Of a stretch of 64,000 nucleotides of DNA, positions 16,606 to 25,962 are shown piece by piece. Numbering within the stretch: position 1 is the first letter of the stretch; each line of letters starts with the position of its first letter. Both the position numbers and the translations under genes were made by a program. The notes beneath the pieces were generated by a model. It was not told where the DNA came from, made no database searches, and worked only from the letters and a program-made list of their open reading frames with translations. Source of the stretch: Ancrocorticia sp039812645 (lineage in GTDB: Bacteria; Actinomycetota; Actinomycetes; Actinomycetales; Actinomycetaceae); NCBI GenBank assembly GCA_039812645.1, contig JBDIAV010000004.1, forward strand, positions 1 through 64,000, read 5' to 3'.

Positions 16606-17424
16606 ATGGTGGACCGTCATACTCAAGCTTTGTCCTTTGGCTCGCAATCCGGGGTATACGAAGCGGCTCGTCCCGGCTATCCACGCGCTGCCGTCGATTG
16701 GGTGCTGGAACTCCTAGGGGAGAAGGCGTTCACGGTTTCGGAAGGGAATCGCCCACTCCGCTTCGCCGATATCGGTGCGGGTACGGGAAAACTGACACGT
16801 GTGTTACGCGAGGTTAACGACGCCGTCGTCGCCATCGATCCTGATCCCAACATGCTCGTACAGCTGCGTGCGGTGGTCCCGGGTGTCGAAACGATGGAAG
16901 GACGTGGCGAGGAAATTCCACTTTCTGACGGTTCGTGCGACGCCGTCTTTTTTGGACAATCGTGGCATTGGACCGATCCTCTTCGAGCCTCGCACGAAGT
17001 AGGGCGAGTGCTTACTTCGGATGGGGTTCTTGGCCTGCTGTGGAATTCCCGCGACGTGAGTGTGCCCTGGGTGAGGCGTTACGCTGAAATTATTGGAGGG
17101 TCCGCCTCTGAGCGTCTGATTGAGGCCGACGACGTCAGGGTGGGCGCGCCCTTCACAGCGCTAGAACACACCGTGGTCGAGTGGAGTATGCCGATGACGG
17201 CGGGGACACTGCGGCATCTTGTGTCTTCACGTAGTCCGTATATTACGTCCGAGCCCGAAGAGAAGGAGCGTGTGGATCGCCATCTCACGGTGCTCTTTGA
17301 GGAGTTGGGTCTTGGAAAAGATACAGTTATCGACTTGCCGTACAAGACCCACTGTTATCGCGCACACAAGGCCGGAGGAGAAGAAACTTCCCGGGGCTTC
17401 CACATAGAGCCTAAGGTCATTTGA
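16606..17424 (+). CDS. Class I SAM-dependent methyltransferase
   Basis: A 272-residue Methyltransf_11-type protein. RFADIGAGTGKLTRVLRE is the SAM-binding motif I, VVAIDPDPNMLVQLRAVVP is motif II, and CDAVFFGQSWHWTDPLRASHEVGRVLTSDGVLGLLWNSRD covers motifs III-IV. The start YGSQSG-like FGSQSGVYEAARPGYP is typical of a broad group of uncharacterised actinobacterial and fungal methyltransferases. The substrate is unknown. The ATG at 16606 follows AAAAGGA; a TTG at 16600 is in frame. It is 74 bp after licT and may be co-transcribed. Confidence 0.9.
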   Translation: MVDRHTQALSFGSQSGVYEAARPGYPRAAVDWVLELLGEKAFTVSEGNRPLRFADIGAGTGKLTRVLREVNDAVVAIDPDPNMLVQLRAVVPGVETMEGRGEEIPLSDGSCDAVFFGQSWHWTDPLRASHEVGRVLTSDGVLGLLWNSRDVSVPWVRRYAEIIGGSASERLIEADDVRVGAPFTALEHTVVEWSMPMTAGTLRHLVSSRSPYITSEPEEKERVDRHLTVLFEELGLGKDTVIDLPYKTHCYRAHKAGGEETSRGFHIEPKVI

Positions 17425-17607
17425 CACAGCTCTGGGCCAGAATTAACACGTATATTCTCAGTCACAAAAAGCTGTGAAAGATCTGGAAAAAGGGCAAGAA
17501 GTCTCGGGTTGGGCATGGGACTATTCACGCATAATTAGCTATTAAGCACGGGCTCTGACGTGCGAAGATACTTGTCGAAACAAGAATCAATCCAGATTGG
17601 GAAGATG

Positions 17608-18165
17608 ATGTCTAAACTCTTGGCGACAACGGAAGCATCCCGCCGTAACTATCCTGTTGCACTGCTCGTCGGTCTTATTGCCGGTGCATTCTCCGCGATC
17701 GTGAAGTTCGGCTGGGAGGTCCCGTTCCCTCCCCGTACTCCCGAGCGCAACGCCGTCAACCCTCCTCAGACCCTGCTTGAGCAGATTGGTTTCTCCGAGG
17801 ATATCGCTCGCGCTACCATCCACTTCAACGGTTGGGATCTGCCGATCTCCTCGTTCATCATCCACTTCGGATTCGCCATCTTCTTCGGCGTTTTCTACTG
17901 CATCGTTGCTGAGCGTTATCCTTCCATCAAGCTGTGGCAGGGTGCCGCCTTCGGTTTCTTCCTATGGATCTTCTTCCACGTGCTGCTGATGCCCGCCATG
18001 GGTACCGTTCCCGCACCGTGGGATCAGCCCTGGCAGGAGCACTTCTCCGAGTGCTTCGGTCACATTATCTGGCTGTGGAGCATTGAAATTGTGCGCCGCG
18101 ACCTGCGCAACCGGATCACGCACCAGCCGGATCCCGAGGTTCCGCTGAAGGCTGCCACGCGCTGA
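17608..18165 (+). CDS. yagU: YagU-family (DUF1440) inner membrane protein
   Basis: A 185-residue membrane protein with four predicted helices. It is close to E. coli YagU over its whole length: GLIAGAFSAIVKFGWEVPFPPRTP near the N-terminus, RYPSIKLWQGAAFGF in the middle, and the C-terminal GHIIWLWSIEIVRRDLRNRITHQPDPEVPL, which is nearly identical in pattern. YagU has been linked to acid resistance, but its molecular role is unknown. I chose the ATG at 17608 behind GGGAA; an ATG at 17605 and a GTG at 17560 are also in frame. Confidence 0.88.
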   Translation: MSKLLATTEASRRNYPVALLVGLIAGAFSAIVKFGWEVPFPPRTPERNAVNPPQTLLEQIGFSEDIARATIHFNGWDLPISSFIIHFGFAIFFGVFYCIVAERYPSIKLWQGAAFGFFLWIFFHVLLMPAMGTVPAPWDQPWQEHFSECFGHIIWLWSIEIVRRDLRNRITHQPDPEVPLKAATR

Positions 18166-18233
18166 TTCTGCCTACTCGGTTGGTTAGCTAGAGCCGCGGT
18201 CTCCTGCGGGCAAGCTCGCAACTTAGCTCTTCA

Positions 18234-18276
18234 CAGTGGTGCCCCTCCAACGTTGATGGTTGGAGGGGCACCACTG
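18234..18276. terminator. Bidirectional hairpin terminator, 18-bp perfect stem
   Basis: CAGTGGTGCCCCTCCAAC (18234-18251) pairs without mismatch with 18259-18276 around a 7-base loop. It sits between the convergent yagU-like and ndh genes, and neither side has a strong T-tract. Confidence 0.75.
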
Positions 18277-18311
18277 TATGTTGAATTACCAGTTAAGCGG
18301 GCATCCGATGA

Positions 18312-19646
18312 TTACTCAGCGCTTGTTGCGGACGAGGAATTCGAAGGATACGAGTCGATGACCCGTGCGCGACGCGAAGCGATGAGCGGGGTCTCGCCCA
18401 CGATGGCGCTGTGGCTACGCGACATGATGTACTTGACAGCCAAGTTCGTCATTGCCGAGAAGCGGTTGCGGTTGGACATGAGCTGCTGGATATGCAGCCC
18501 CACCCAGATGATCCATGCCGGGAAGCCCTTGAGGCGGGGCAGGCCCTTGATCTGGGCGATTGCCGACGCGCGGCCAATCGTAGCCATCGTTCCCTTGTCC
18601 AGGTACTTGAAGGGCTTGGGCTCGGGCTTGCCTTCCACAGTGGCCTTGATGACTTCACCGACGTGCTTGCCACCCTGAATAGCGGGCGTAGCGAGCTGGG
18701 GGAGGGCATCGTCGGGGTTCACGGAGACGTCACCAACGGCAAAGACGTTGTTGAAGCCGCGCACACGCTGGTGTTCATCAACTTCAATACGGCCTCCACG
18801 GCCCTGGGGCAGCCCCCACTCCTTAATGGCGGCGGGGGCGGCAACGCCGGAAGCCCACACGACGATGGGGGCTTCGAGGAACTCCTGCTTACCCTTGTGC
18901 TCGACGACGGCGCCATCCGCGCGAACTTCCTTCACCGCGGTTTCGAGACGCAGCACGACGCCGCGCTTCTGCAGCGACTTCTGGGCATACTCGCGAAGAT
19001 CCTCGTGGAAGGGGCCGAGAACGCTCGGGCCCATCTCGACCAGAGTGATCTCAATCTTCTTAGGATCGAGCTCCGGGTAAGTAACGGGCATGTCGTAGTT
19101 GCGCATCTCTGCGAGAGCGCCGGCGGTCTCAACTCCGGTGGGTCCACCACCAACAACGATGATACGGAGATAACGATCGTCGTTATTCACCGCAGTATCC
19201 TCAAGCTCGGTGAAGAGCTTGTCGCGCAGGCGGAGCGACTGGGAGCGGCGGTAGAGCGGCATTGAGAACTCTTCGGCGCCGGGGATGCCGAAGAAGTTGG
19301 CAGCCACGCCGGTGGCGATGACGAGATAGTCATACTTCACCGTAATATTCGAGTCGAGCTCGATGAGGCGGGTCTCGTGATTCATAGAAAGAACGGTTCC
19401 GCGGAGGAATCGTACGTTCTGCTGGCCGGAGCGCACCGCGCGCAGGAACCAGGTGACGTCACCTGGGTTCAGGGCGGCGGTTGCAACCTGGTAGAGCAAC
19501 GGCTGGAAGGTGTTGTAGGTGTGGCGATCGATCAGCGTGATGTCGACGTCGGCATTCTTGAGCTTGCGAACGACCGAGAGGCCGGCGAAGCCGCCACCGA
19601 TCACAACGACGTGGGGACGCTTCGTGGAGGACGATGTCTCATGCAT
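18312..19646 (-). CDS. ndh: Type II NADH dehydrogenase (NDH-2)
   Basis: A 444-residue, single-subunit, FAD-containing, non-proton-pumping NADH:quinone oxidoreductase on the inner face of the membrane. The FAD-binding site is HVVVIGGGFAGLSVVRKL, the NADH-binding Rossmann motif is RIIVVGGGPTGVETAGALAEM, and the second FAD contact is VFAVGDVSVNPDD followed by LPQLATPAIQGGKHVG. The quinone-site pattern AxxQG/AIQGG is visible. The C-terminus carries the membrane-anchoring amphipathic helices. The ATG lies seven bases behind TAGTCT, a possible leaderless start. It supplies electrons to the respiratory chain. Confidence 0.95.
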   Translation of the reverse strand: MHETSSSTKRPHVVVIGGGFAGLSVVRKLKNADVDITLIDRHTYNTFQPLLYQVATAALNPGDVTWFLRAVRSGQQNVRFLRGTVLSMNHETRLIELDSNITVKYDYLVIATGVAANFFGIPGAEEFSMPLYRRSQSLRLRDKLFTELEDTAVNNDDRYLRIIVVGGGPTGVETAGALAEMRNYDMPVTYPELDPKKIEITLVEMGPSVLGPFHEDLREYAQKSLQKRGVVLRLETAVKEVRADGAVVEHKGKQEFLEAPIVVWASGVAAPAAIKEWGLPQGRGGRIEVDEHQRVRGFNNVFAVGDVSVNPDDALPQLATPAIQGGKHVGEVIKATVEGKPEPKPFKYLDKGTMATIGRASAIAQIKGLPRLKGFPAWIIWVGLHIQQLMSNRNRFSAMTNLAVKYIMSRSHSAIVGETPLIASRRARVIDSYPSNSSSATSAE

Positions 19647-19838
19647 GAGACTAAGACTAACGTCCTAGTAAACCTGTGACTATCCGTGACCAAAGTGTGG
19701 TGAATCACGGGCAATGTACGGGTGTGGGGATGTGTGGGAATGGGGTGTTTTGCCACGTGGATGCGTGACATTGCGGGCCTGATGCGGGGCAGAAACTGAC
19801 GTCCTATGCCCACACAGAGGGGTGATTCCTCAAAGATG

Positions 19839-21086
19839 TTAATTGGTTGTTCTTGCCTGCGCTAACTGATGGTAACTGTGGAATGCGGCGGCCAGGTTGA
19901 CGGCGAGTACTGCCGCGGCAAGCTCCGGTGAGAACACAGAGAGAATAACGACGACGGCGCCACCCATCCAGCCCGCAGTGAGTCGCCTGATAATCCCCAC
20001 CGGTATTGGGCCCAGTTCAGGAGTATTGATGATGTCCTGGCCTTCGCGTCCGGTAGCGCTGCGGAGTGCTGCCACGCCGCGGGCCGTGAGCACGTAGAGG
20101 GGAAGGATGAGGGCGATGAGACCCCATGCTAGCCATGACCACACGGAGGTCACGGTGGTGAGAGGGAGGCGGAGGGCTATGGCGGTCATACTCGCTACAA
20201 GATAGAGCGTCGGCCAGAATGCTGAACCGAGAAGTACCGCGGGGCTAGATTTTCCACCTAAACGGGCAAACCCGTAGCGTATTCGTGGTTCTGAAACCCA
20301 ATCACACCAGGGGCCCGCTGCTGCCACAGCAACGATGATGGCTGACACCAGAACAAGGATCATGGTGAAACTTGTGGGTCCCCAGATCATCGAGACCACG
20401 GTGATCACGGCAACGGCGAAAAAGCTCTTCCCAATCTGCCCCAATATGCGGCGTAACGTAATGGTGAAGAGCCGGATAGCGGGTGAAGACGAACGGGTTG
20501 CGAGGCGCCGTCGTCGTCCTGAATCACGCAGGTGAGAGGCGAGGCGAAGGGCGGCCCCATCCAAAGTCAAGACGCTCATGAGTGCACCGTTGGCGTTGGC
20601 GTCGGCACGCATGAGCCGCCAACGCGGTACAGAATTGTAGCTACCACGCTGAATAGCAGCGCCTAATCCCACAGCTGTTGGAGCGATAACAACAAGAGCG
20701 GTTGCCAGAACCGCGATCTCGGTGATGCTCCAACCGAGGTGATAGGCGAAGGTGGCCATGAGGCTCCCCGCTAGGAAGACGATAAGAAAATTAATGCCGA
20801 GAATCTGCAAGAGTTGCTGAAACGGGCGGGTTTCGTACGTGCGCCAAGCGATCTCGGCATGGGAGGCGCGTAGCGGCCCGGCAAACCGGGCGATACTCAA
20901 GAGTTGAGAGAGAAGAAAGATCAGGGTGATCGCGGCGAGTGCCCGCGAACTATCCGTGCCACGACTGAGAAGAAAACCCGTTACCGAGGGGCTGACGGCG
21001 TTGGCAGTGCTTACCCATAAGGAAGCCAAAACCGTAAAGCTCAACAACCAATACCAGATGTCACTCCAGCGAGACTCCCGTTCCAT
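19839..21086 (-). CDS. ABC transporter permease-like membrane protein
   Basis: A 415-residue protein with about ten hydrophobic segments and a basic cytoplasmic loop in the middle (HLRDSGRRRRLATRSSS). I do not recognise a well-characterised family, but it begins two bases after the stop of an ABC ATPase gene, and such pairs are usual for actinobacterial ABC exporters with large DUF-type permeases. No ribosome site stronger than a GAG is visible. Export of an unknown compound is inferred from context only. Confidence 0.75.
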   Translation of the reverse strand: MERESRWSDIWYWLLSFTVLASLWVSTANAVSPSVTGFLLSRGTDSSRALAAITLIFLLSQLLSIARFAGPLRASHAEIAWRTYETRPFQQLLQILGINFLIVFLAGSLMATFAYHLGWSITEIAVLATALVVIAPTAVGLGAAIQRGSYNSVPRWRLMRADANANGALMSVLTLDGAALRLASHLRDSGRRRRLATRSSSPAIRLFTITLRRILGQIGKSFFAVAVITVVSMIWGPTSFTMILVLVSAIIVAVAAAGPWCDWVSEPRIRYGFARLGGKSSPAVLLGSAFWPTLYLVASMTAIALRLPLTTVTSVWSWLAWGLIALILPLYVLTARGVAALRSATGREGQDIINTPELGPIPVGIIRRLTAGWMGGAVVVILSVFSPELAAAVLAVNLAAAFHSYHQLAQARTTN

Positions 21087-21088
21087 AG

Positions 21089-21733
21089 TTAGCGCACCGT
21101 CCGGGCGTGAGGCGAAGGGCTGCCGTCCAGGTGAAGGACCTGGGTGACCACGCTGCCGAGCAGTGGAGCCGCGTGGGTGGCGATGATAGCCGCACGGTCG
21201 CCGAGATAGCGCTCGAGGATGCCAGCAAGAATGCCCTGGTACTCCTCGTCAAGGCGTTGCTCGGGTTCATCGATGAACAGAATGCGCCACGGTCGGACGA
21301 GAAGTGATGCCAGTGTCACGCGCCGGAGCTGGCCCGAGCTGAGGGAATGGGGCATGCGGTCGGCGAGATTGAGAACGCCAAATTCGGTGAGGGCCTGCTC
21401 GGGATCGCACAGCGAGCTTTCTTCGTGGAACACCTCGAAATGATCGCGGACCGTCATGCCACGCAGCCACATCCACTCGTCCATGACGGCATAGGTCACA
21501 TCACGATGGAGATCGCTATCGGGTGCGGCGGGCTGTCCAGAGATCGTAAACGATGAACACTCCATCGGTTGAAAACCGGCGAGGCCACGAAGGAGAGTCG
21601 ATTTTCCTGAACCGTTTGAGCCGGTGACGGCCACCACCTCTCCTGGAGCGAGGTCCAAGTCCAGACCCTTGATAACGGTGATGGGACCGTAGCCGACGCG
21701 GACGTTGCGAACAGAAAGGAGAGGTGCAACCAT
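21089..21733 (-). CDS. ABC transporter ATP-binding protein
   Basis: A compact 214-residue ATPase. Walker A is VTGSNGSGKSTLLRGLAGF, the signature is SLSSGQLRRVTLASLLVRP, Walker B is ILFIDEPEQRLD, and the switch His is in AAIIATHAAP. The Q-loop region (TYAVMDEWMWLRGMTV) departs from the usual pattern, with Met-Asp in place of the common Gln. It starts at ATG 21733 behind a GGAGAGG-like purine run and is followed two bases later by the permease. Function: energising the adjacent permease. Confidence 0.9.
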   Translation of the reverse strand: MVAPLLSVRNVRVGYGPITVIKGLDLDLAPGEVVAVTGSNGSGKSTLLRGLAGFQPMECSSFTISGQPAAPDSDLHRDVTYAVMDEWMWLRGMTVRDHFEVFHEESSLCDPEQALTEFGVLNLADRMPHSLSSGQLRRVTLASLLVRPWRILFIDEPEQRLDEEYQGILAGILERYLGDRAAIIATHAAPLLGSVVTQVLHLDGSPSPHARTVR

Positions 21734-21850
21734 GGTTCACCAGTTTACGGGGCTTTCCGGTGCGAGCCGGGAAGGGTGGTGGTGAAGGAGTCCCCGGCTG
21801 CGGGAAATGCCCGGGTGCCCACGTGGACAACTGATAGTGGTGACAGCAAA

Positions 21851-21885
21851 GAATCCCGCCCGTGGGTAACCCACGGGCGGGATTC
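21851..21885 (-). terminator. Hairpin terminator after the GH49 gene, 16-bp perfect stem
   Basis: GAATCCCGCCCGTGGG (21851-21866) pairs perfectly with 21870-21885 around a TAA loop. Downstream on the minus strand TTTGCTG follows. It is 55 bp after the GH49 stop and also upstream of the ABC ATPase gene. Confidence 0.7.
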
Positions 21886-21939
21886 TCATGTGGGATATCG
21901 CATTCCATGATCTACGTCAGGCCCTGCGAACACCTGTTC

Positions 21940-24900
21940 TTAAGGACGATAGACGGCCAAGGTGTCTACGTCCTCACCGAACCAGTCACCCGCGACAAGC
22001 ACATCGTTGGTGCGCCCGAAGTGGAGCTGTGCGTCAGCGTTGCCGCCGGACAAGCTGTTTCGAACAAAGGCGTTGTTGCCGCGGAGAATCGTGAGGCTAT
22101 CCGCGCCGTCACCGTCGAAGTCGCCAGCCAAGGCACGATCGCCTGGACGTCCGTAGATGAAGGTTGTCTCGGCGTCTCCGCCGGTCAGGGTGTTGCTGAC
22201 GAAGAACGTCGAACCGCGCTGGACAGCCAAGGAATCAGTGCCATCCCCATTCCAATCTCCCGCCACGGGCACGTCGCTCGCCCGCCCGAAGGCGAGGGAG
22301 CTGTCCGTTTCGGTATTGATGATTCCCTCCAGGTTGTAGTGGATATCGAAACGATTCGAATCTGCGGCACGTAGCGCCAGGTCGTCATAACCATCACCAT
22401 TAAAATCACCGACGACGGCGTGTTCGTGACCTGTTCCTACGCTCACCTCGAGGGAGTTTGACCCGCTACGGTTGGTGTCCAGCAAGGTATATGTGTTGCC
22501 CGTGCGAAGTGCGAGCGTGTCCACGCCGTCTCCGTTGAAGTCACCGACAAGGATCTCGTCGGCTGTGGCGATCTTCATTGCTGTGCGGGCAACCGATTGC
22601 GCCCAGTCGTCGGCAAAGAACACGTTGCCGTCCGCCGTGGGAACCGGGGTGGCATCGTTTGGAGGTGTCACGTCCGCGAGAGATACGTAGGGAACGACGA
22701 CGGCCCCCGCGTGCCAATCCATAACGCTCGCCTGATCGTGTTCCCCGGAGATGATGTCCAGGGCATTGGAATCCGAGGTATCCGTGTCCTTCGACTCCAG
22801 CTCGTCGGATGGCTCACCTGCGCCTCCACCAATACGGTATGCCCCGACCCAGGATGGGCACCCGTTCAGGCCCTGCGCGCACTCTGCGCTGTAGACCGGC
22901 CGCACGTTTCCGATACCCTCACCCAGCTCGGCATGGCTGAGCATGGAGACCTGATACTGCGCGTTCTGTAGGTCAATACCAGCGAGAGCACTGGCTGGCA
23001 CACTGGTGATGATGTGTCCGCTTGGATCGACGTCCAGCGCCACATCCGAGATTCGCTCAAGATCGGAACCAAAAATGGCATTTCCAAACTGCGCCTCTTG
23101 GTCCCGCCCGACGGCGACAATGGCGTGCGTCCATGCCCCGCTTGCAGACATGTTCGTGCCCGGCAACAGGGGCGTGGTTGTGGTCGATTCACCGTCGCGC
23201 AGATAGATGTTCACCCGCTGTGTGCTCATGCCGTTGCCACCCCAGGGATTCTGGATGTCGGACGCAACGCTGGTGACAAAGCGGATCGTGTCGCCGTCGT
23301 CGAACACCTGGAACTTCGTGAGGTCGAAACTGCCGGAGTTGAACGCGCCGTCGGTGGGATATGTGTAACTACCGGGGCCATTATCGTCCCCGGTGGGGTC
23401 GGTCAGCTCGCCAATCTTCGTGCCGTAGACATTGACGGTATAACGCCCTACGGCCATGACGCCGTTGGCTCCGGTTGCGGTGACGACGATGCGGTTGGAG
23501 ATGTTGGGAAGCGTGACATCCATGGCGAATGTGCCATCGGTTAATGGAGCGTCCGTCTCCACACCATTGATACGCACTGTTACCTGCTCGGCGTCACTGG
23601 TTCCTGAAATGGTGACATGTCGAGAATCCAAGGTTGAACCGTCTGTCAGGCCGTCAACCGCAAGGGAAGGAGCGGGGCCAGTAGGCTCGTCATCGGCGGT
23701 GGCGTTCCAGCCCTCCCAGGTATCGGCGTCGAAACCGAGCCGCCCAAGTTCGTCGTCGGCCCAGTTGTTTCCGGCCTTGAGGATGGGGACCCCACCCACG
23801 GTGTAGTTGTGCAGGCTGAGACCGTTGCCATCCGACACTTCGTTACCGATGGTCACGGGTGTCCCGGCGCGGTCGGTGTAACGCTTAAAGAGGCTGACCT
23901 GGGCGGACAGGGGCAGATTGTTCCATTCATCGATTGCGAAACCGTCGATGGTGATGTTTTCCAGGTTCGACAGGGAATAGACGCGAATGGCGCAGTTGAC
24001 GGCCCCCTCCACGCGGGTGTCGGTGAAGGTCATGTTTTTGACCGTTGTGGCAGGGTCTCCGCGATTGATATCTCCACCCTCCCAGTGCGATGAGGAGTTG
24101 AAGACGCAGGCGTTGGTTTTGACGTCGCTCCAGTACATCCGATTGTGGATGATGTCGGTGTCGCTCACCTGGACGTTGTCGATATCGCGAGGCGTCCATC
24201 CCCACTGAACAACAGGGCCATTCTCGTTCTTCCAGATGACCGTGTTATCAACGGTGACATTGGAATGGTAGAGCTTGAGGACGTCGTCGTTGGAATGGAA
24301 GAAGGTATTCTTCATGGTCGAATCGCGATACAACTCGAGTCCATCCGTTTGCCAATACCAGGCGCCGACCTGCTTGTACCCCTCGACGGTCATCGAGAGA
24401 TCAGCCTGGATCTCCTCGCCGTTCTCGTGCGCATAGATAACGAAGGAATGGTAGGGAGGATTAGCGACCGTAATGCCATGGAGGTCGAGAGTTTGGCCGG
24501 TGTTGGAGGATTCGAACTGGAGCATCTTCACGCAGTCCACATGGCAATTGTCCCGCTCGTTGTGCTGGTAACCATTGGTGGTGTCGGGTTCGTAGACGTA
24601 CATCTCCCCGGAGAGAACTCCGTAACCGGTCACCTTGTAGGATGGCTGGTTCTCGCCCTCCAGGAACTTGAACGCGCCTTTAACGTATGCGCCGGGAGCG
24701 AGATAGACCCACGTGACGTTCTCTGGAAGCACCGCGTGGTAATCGGATCCCATGTAGTAGACGCCCGGTTCGAAATAGATAATCTCCGCCGTGGTGTCGT
24801 TGAGATTATTGACCAACCCGGGCTCCGGGCGGTAGATCGTTCCGTCTTTCTCGCTGGGAATGAGCTGGTCTGAGGCCGCGCCTGAGAGCTGCGGGTTCGC

Positions 24901-25575
24901 AAAAACGAGCATCGAATTCTTGGGCTCGGTGTGTACCGACTGCCCGGAGGAGGGATCGGTGGTCAGCTTGTTATTGCCGTTGTTGTAGGCGGTGAAGAGC
25001 TGCGGGGCAAACTCCACGGAGAATCGGTAGCCATCCTCGTTGTAGGGAACCTTGACACGGATCGTTGAGCTATCGACCAGTTGCTTCTCCAGCTTGAGTG
25101 ATGCCGGGCGGATGACGACGTCGTCAGCGGAGGTGATGGGTTGGTCCGTAGTGAGCGTGACATCCACCCACACGTCGGTGGCGTACTCGAAGCTCGTCCA
25201 GCTCATCGTGAGCTCGGCATCCGCGGCAAACTCCGCTCCGTCCTCCTCGGTGTAGCCGATCTTGCCATTGCCGCTGCGAGGAACGCTCATGTAGACGAAC
25301 GAATCGTAGGCGGTATCGGGCTCCGCGGTGGTTGCGACTGATGCTCGGTAGTAGGGCGAGGTGCGCACCTCGCCAGCTGCAACGGGATCTGTGGTGGCGA
25401 CGGCATTCTCATGGGTCCATGTGGTGAGAACTTCCGAGTTGGCAGTGGTAGTTGGGGAAGTGGAGCGGGCGGTGGTCTCTGGCTCGTCTGCGTACGCGAC
25501 GCCCACAGAGGTCATCACAAGACAGAGGGTTCCGAGAGTTGCCGCTAGCCGACGGCGTATGTGGTGATGAGTCAT
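21940..25575 (-). CDS. Secreted multidomain glycoside hydrolase family 49 enzyme (dextranase/isopullulanase type)
   Basis: A 1211-residue exported enzyme. The signal peptide MTHHHIRRRLAATLGTLCLV... ends AYA at residue 29. The GH49 beta-sandwich plus parallel beta-helix spans about residues 70-610. Its catalytic acids are visible in WQTDGLELYRDS (Asp near 411) and FFHSNDDVLKLYHS (Asp pair near 428), with VIWKNENGPVVQWGWTPRDI and ACVFNSSSHWEGGD as further family blocks. An Ig-like domain follows (about 630-715), then a glucodextranase C-like/DOMON domain (718-960) and FG-GAP-type repeats DFNGDGxDxLA to the end (about 1000-1211). GH49 members cut dextran or pullulan alpha-linkages; which one is open. 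The ATG at 25575 follows AAGGAGA. Confidence 0.9.
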   Translation of the reverse strand: MTHHHIRRRLAATLGTLCLVMTSVGVAYADEPETTARSTSPTTTANSEVLTTWTHENAVATTDPVAAGEVRTSPYYRASVATTAEPDTAYDSFVYMSVPRSGNGKIGYTEEDGAEFAADAELTMSWTSFEYATDVWVDVTLTTDQPITSADDVVIRPASLKLEKQLVDSSTIRVKVPYNEDGYRFSVEFAPQLFTAYNNGNNKLTTDPSSGQSVHTEPKNSMLVFANPQLSGAASDQLIPSEKDGTIYRPEPGLVNNLNDTTAEIIYFEPGVYYMGSDYHAVLPENVTWVYLAPGAYVKGAFKFLEGENQPSYKVTGYGVLSGEMYVYEPDTTNGYQHNERDNCHVDCVKMLQFESSNTGQTLDLHGITVANPPYHSFVIYAHENGEEIQADLSMTVEGYKQVGAWYWQTDGLELYRDSTMKNTFFHSNDDVLKLYHSNVTVDNTVIWKNENGPVVQWGWTPRDIDNVQVSDTDIIHNRMYWSDVKTNACVFNSSSHWEGGDINRGDPATTVKNMTFTDTRVEGAVNCAIRVYSLSNLENITIDGFAIDEWNNLPLSAQVSLFKRYTDRAGTPVTIGNEVSDGNGLSLHNYTVGGVPILKAGNNWADDELGRLGFDADTWEGWNATADDEPTGPAPSLAVDGLTDGSTLDSRHVTISGTSDAEQVTVRINGVETDAPLTDGTFAMDVTLPNISNRIVVTATGANGVMAVGRYTVNVYGTKIGELTDPTGDDNGPGSYTYPTDGAFNSGSFDLTKFQVFDDGDTIRFVTSVASDIQNPWGGNGMSTQRVNIYLRDGESTTTTPLLPGTNMSASGAWTHAIVAVGRDQEAQFGNAIFGSDLERISDVALDVDPSGHIITSVPASALAGIDLQNAQYQVSMLSHAELGEGIGNVRPVYSAECAQGLNGCPSWVGAYRIGGGAGEPSDELESKDTDTSDSNALDIISGEHDQASVMDWHAGAVVVPYVSLADVTPPNDATPVPTADGNVFFADDWAQSVARTAMKIATADEILVGDFNGDGVDTLALRTGNTYTLLDTNRSGSNSLEVSVGTGHEHAVVGDFNGDGYDDLALRAADSNRFDIHYNLEGIINTETDSSLAFGRASDVPVAGDWNGDGTDSLAVQRGSTFFVSNTLTGGDAETTFIYGRPGDRALAGDFDGDGADSLTILRGNNAFVRNSLSGGNADAQLHFGRTNDVLVAGDWFGEDVDTLAVYRP

Positions 25576-25721
25576 GGTTGAGTCTCCTTCGACATCTGAC
25601 TCGTTGAATACTGGAGTTCGTGCTGGTTGTGTGCGTGGACTTGGGGATGCGGGGGTGGCCACGAAACCATCTGTTTATGCTTATCAGCTCGCCGTTGAGG
25701 CTTTGTGAACCCGACGGCAAC

Positions 25722-25746
25722 TCTAGATTTAATTACTAAATCTAGA
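25722..25746. promoter_or_regulatory. Perfect palindrome, likely ROK operator upstream of the GH49 gene
   Basis: TCTAGATTTA (25722-25731) and TAAATCTAGA (25737-25746) are perfect inverted arms around ATTAC. It lies about 150 bp before the GH49 start codon and about 200 bp after the ROK regulator gene. ROK repressors bind AT-rich palindromes of this size, so control of the GH49 gene by the neighbour is a reasonable inference. Confidence 0.6.
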
Positions 25747-25784
25747 AAGTAGCGTATATCACTCCAGTGGGAAAAGGGAACACG

Positions 25785-25962
25785 ATGAGTGCGCTGGATT
25801 CATCCGCGCTCGCAATAGGGACGACGACGGCCATGGGGTACGAGGAATTGACGGCTCGCGAAAGATGCTGACGTGTCAATGGTTTCCGAGGTGCGACGTG
25901 CCTACCTGGCGGAGCTACTCGACCGAGTCGGGGCCGTCGTCGTTAGGCGGACATCGTTGTAG
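25785..25962 (+). pseudogene. Possible frameshifted small gene or remnant
   Basis: An ATG at 25785 behind AAAAGGGAACACG opens a 28-codon frame (MSALDSSALAIGTTTAMGYEE, stop at 25869). If one base of the AAA run at 25861-25863 is skipped, the reading continues as DADVSMVSEVRRAYLAELL to a stop at 25960, about 58 residues in total. The combined protein looks plausible but matches nothing I recognise. Its end overlaps the ROK gene on the other strand. It could equally be chance. Confidence 0.2.

Noticed and set aside
21940..25575. Polygalacturonase (GH28) instead of GH49
   Set aside because: Both are beta-helix enzymes, but the blocks TDGLEL with SNDDV, NENGPVVQWGWTPR and FNSSSHWE are those of GH49, and an N-terminal beta-sandwich is present.
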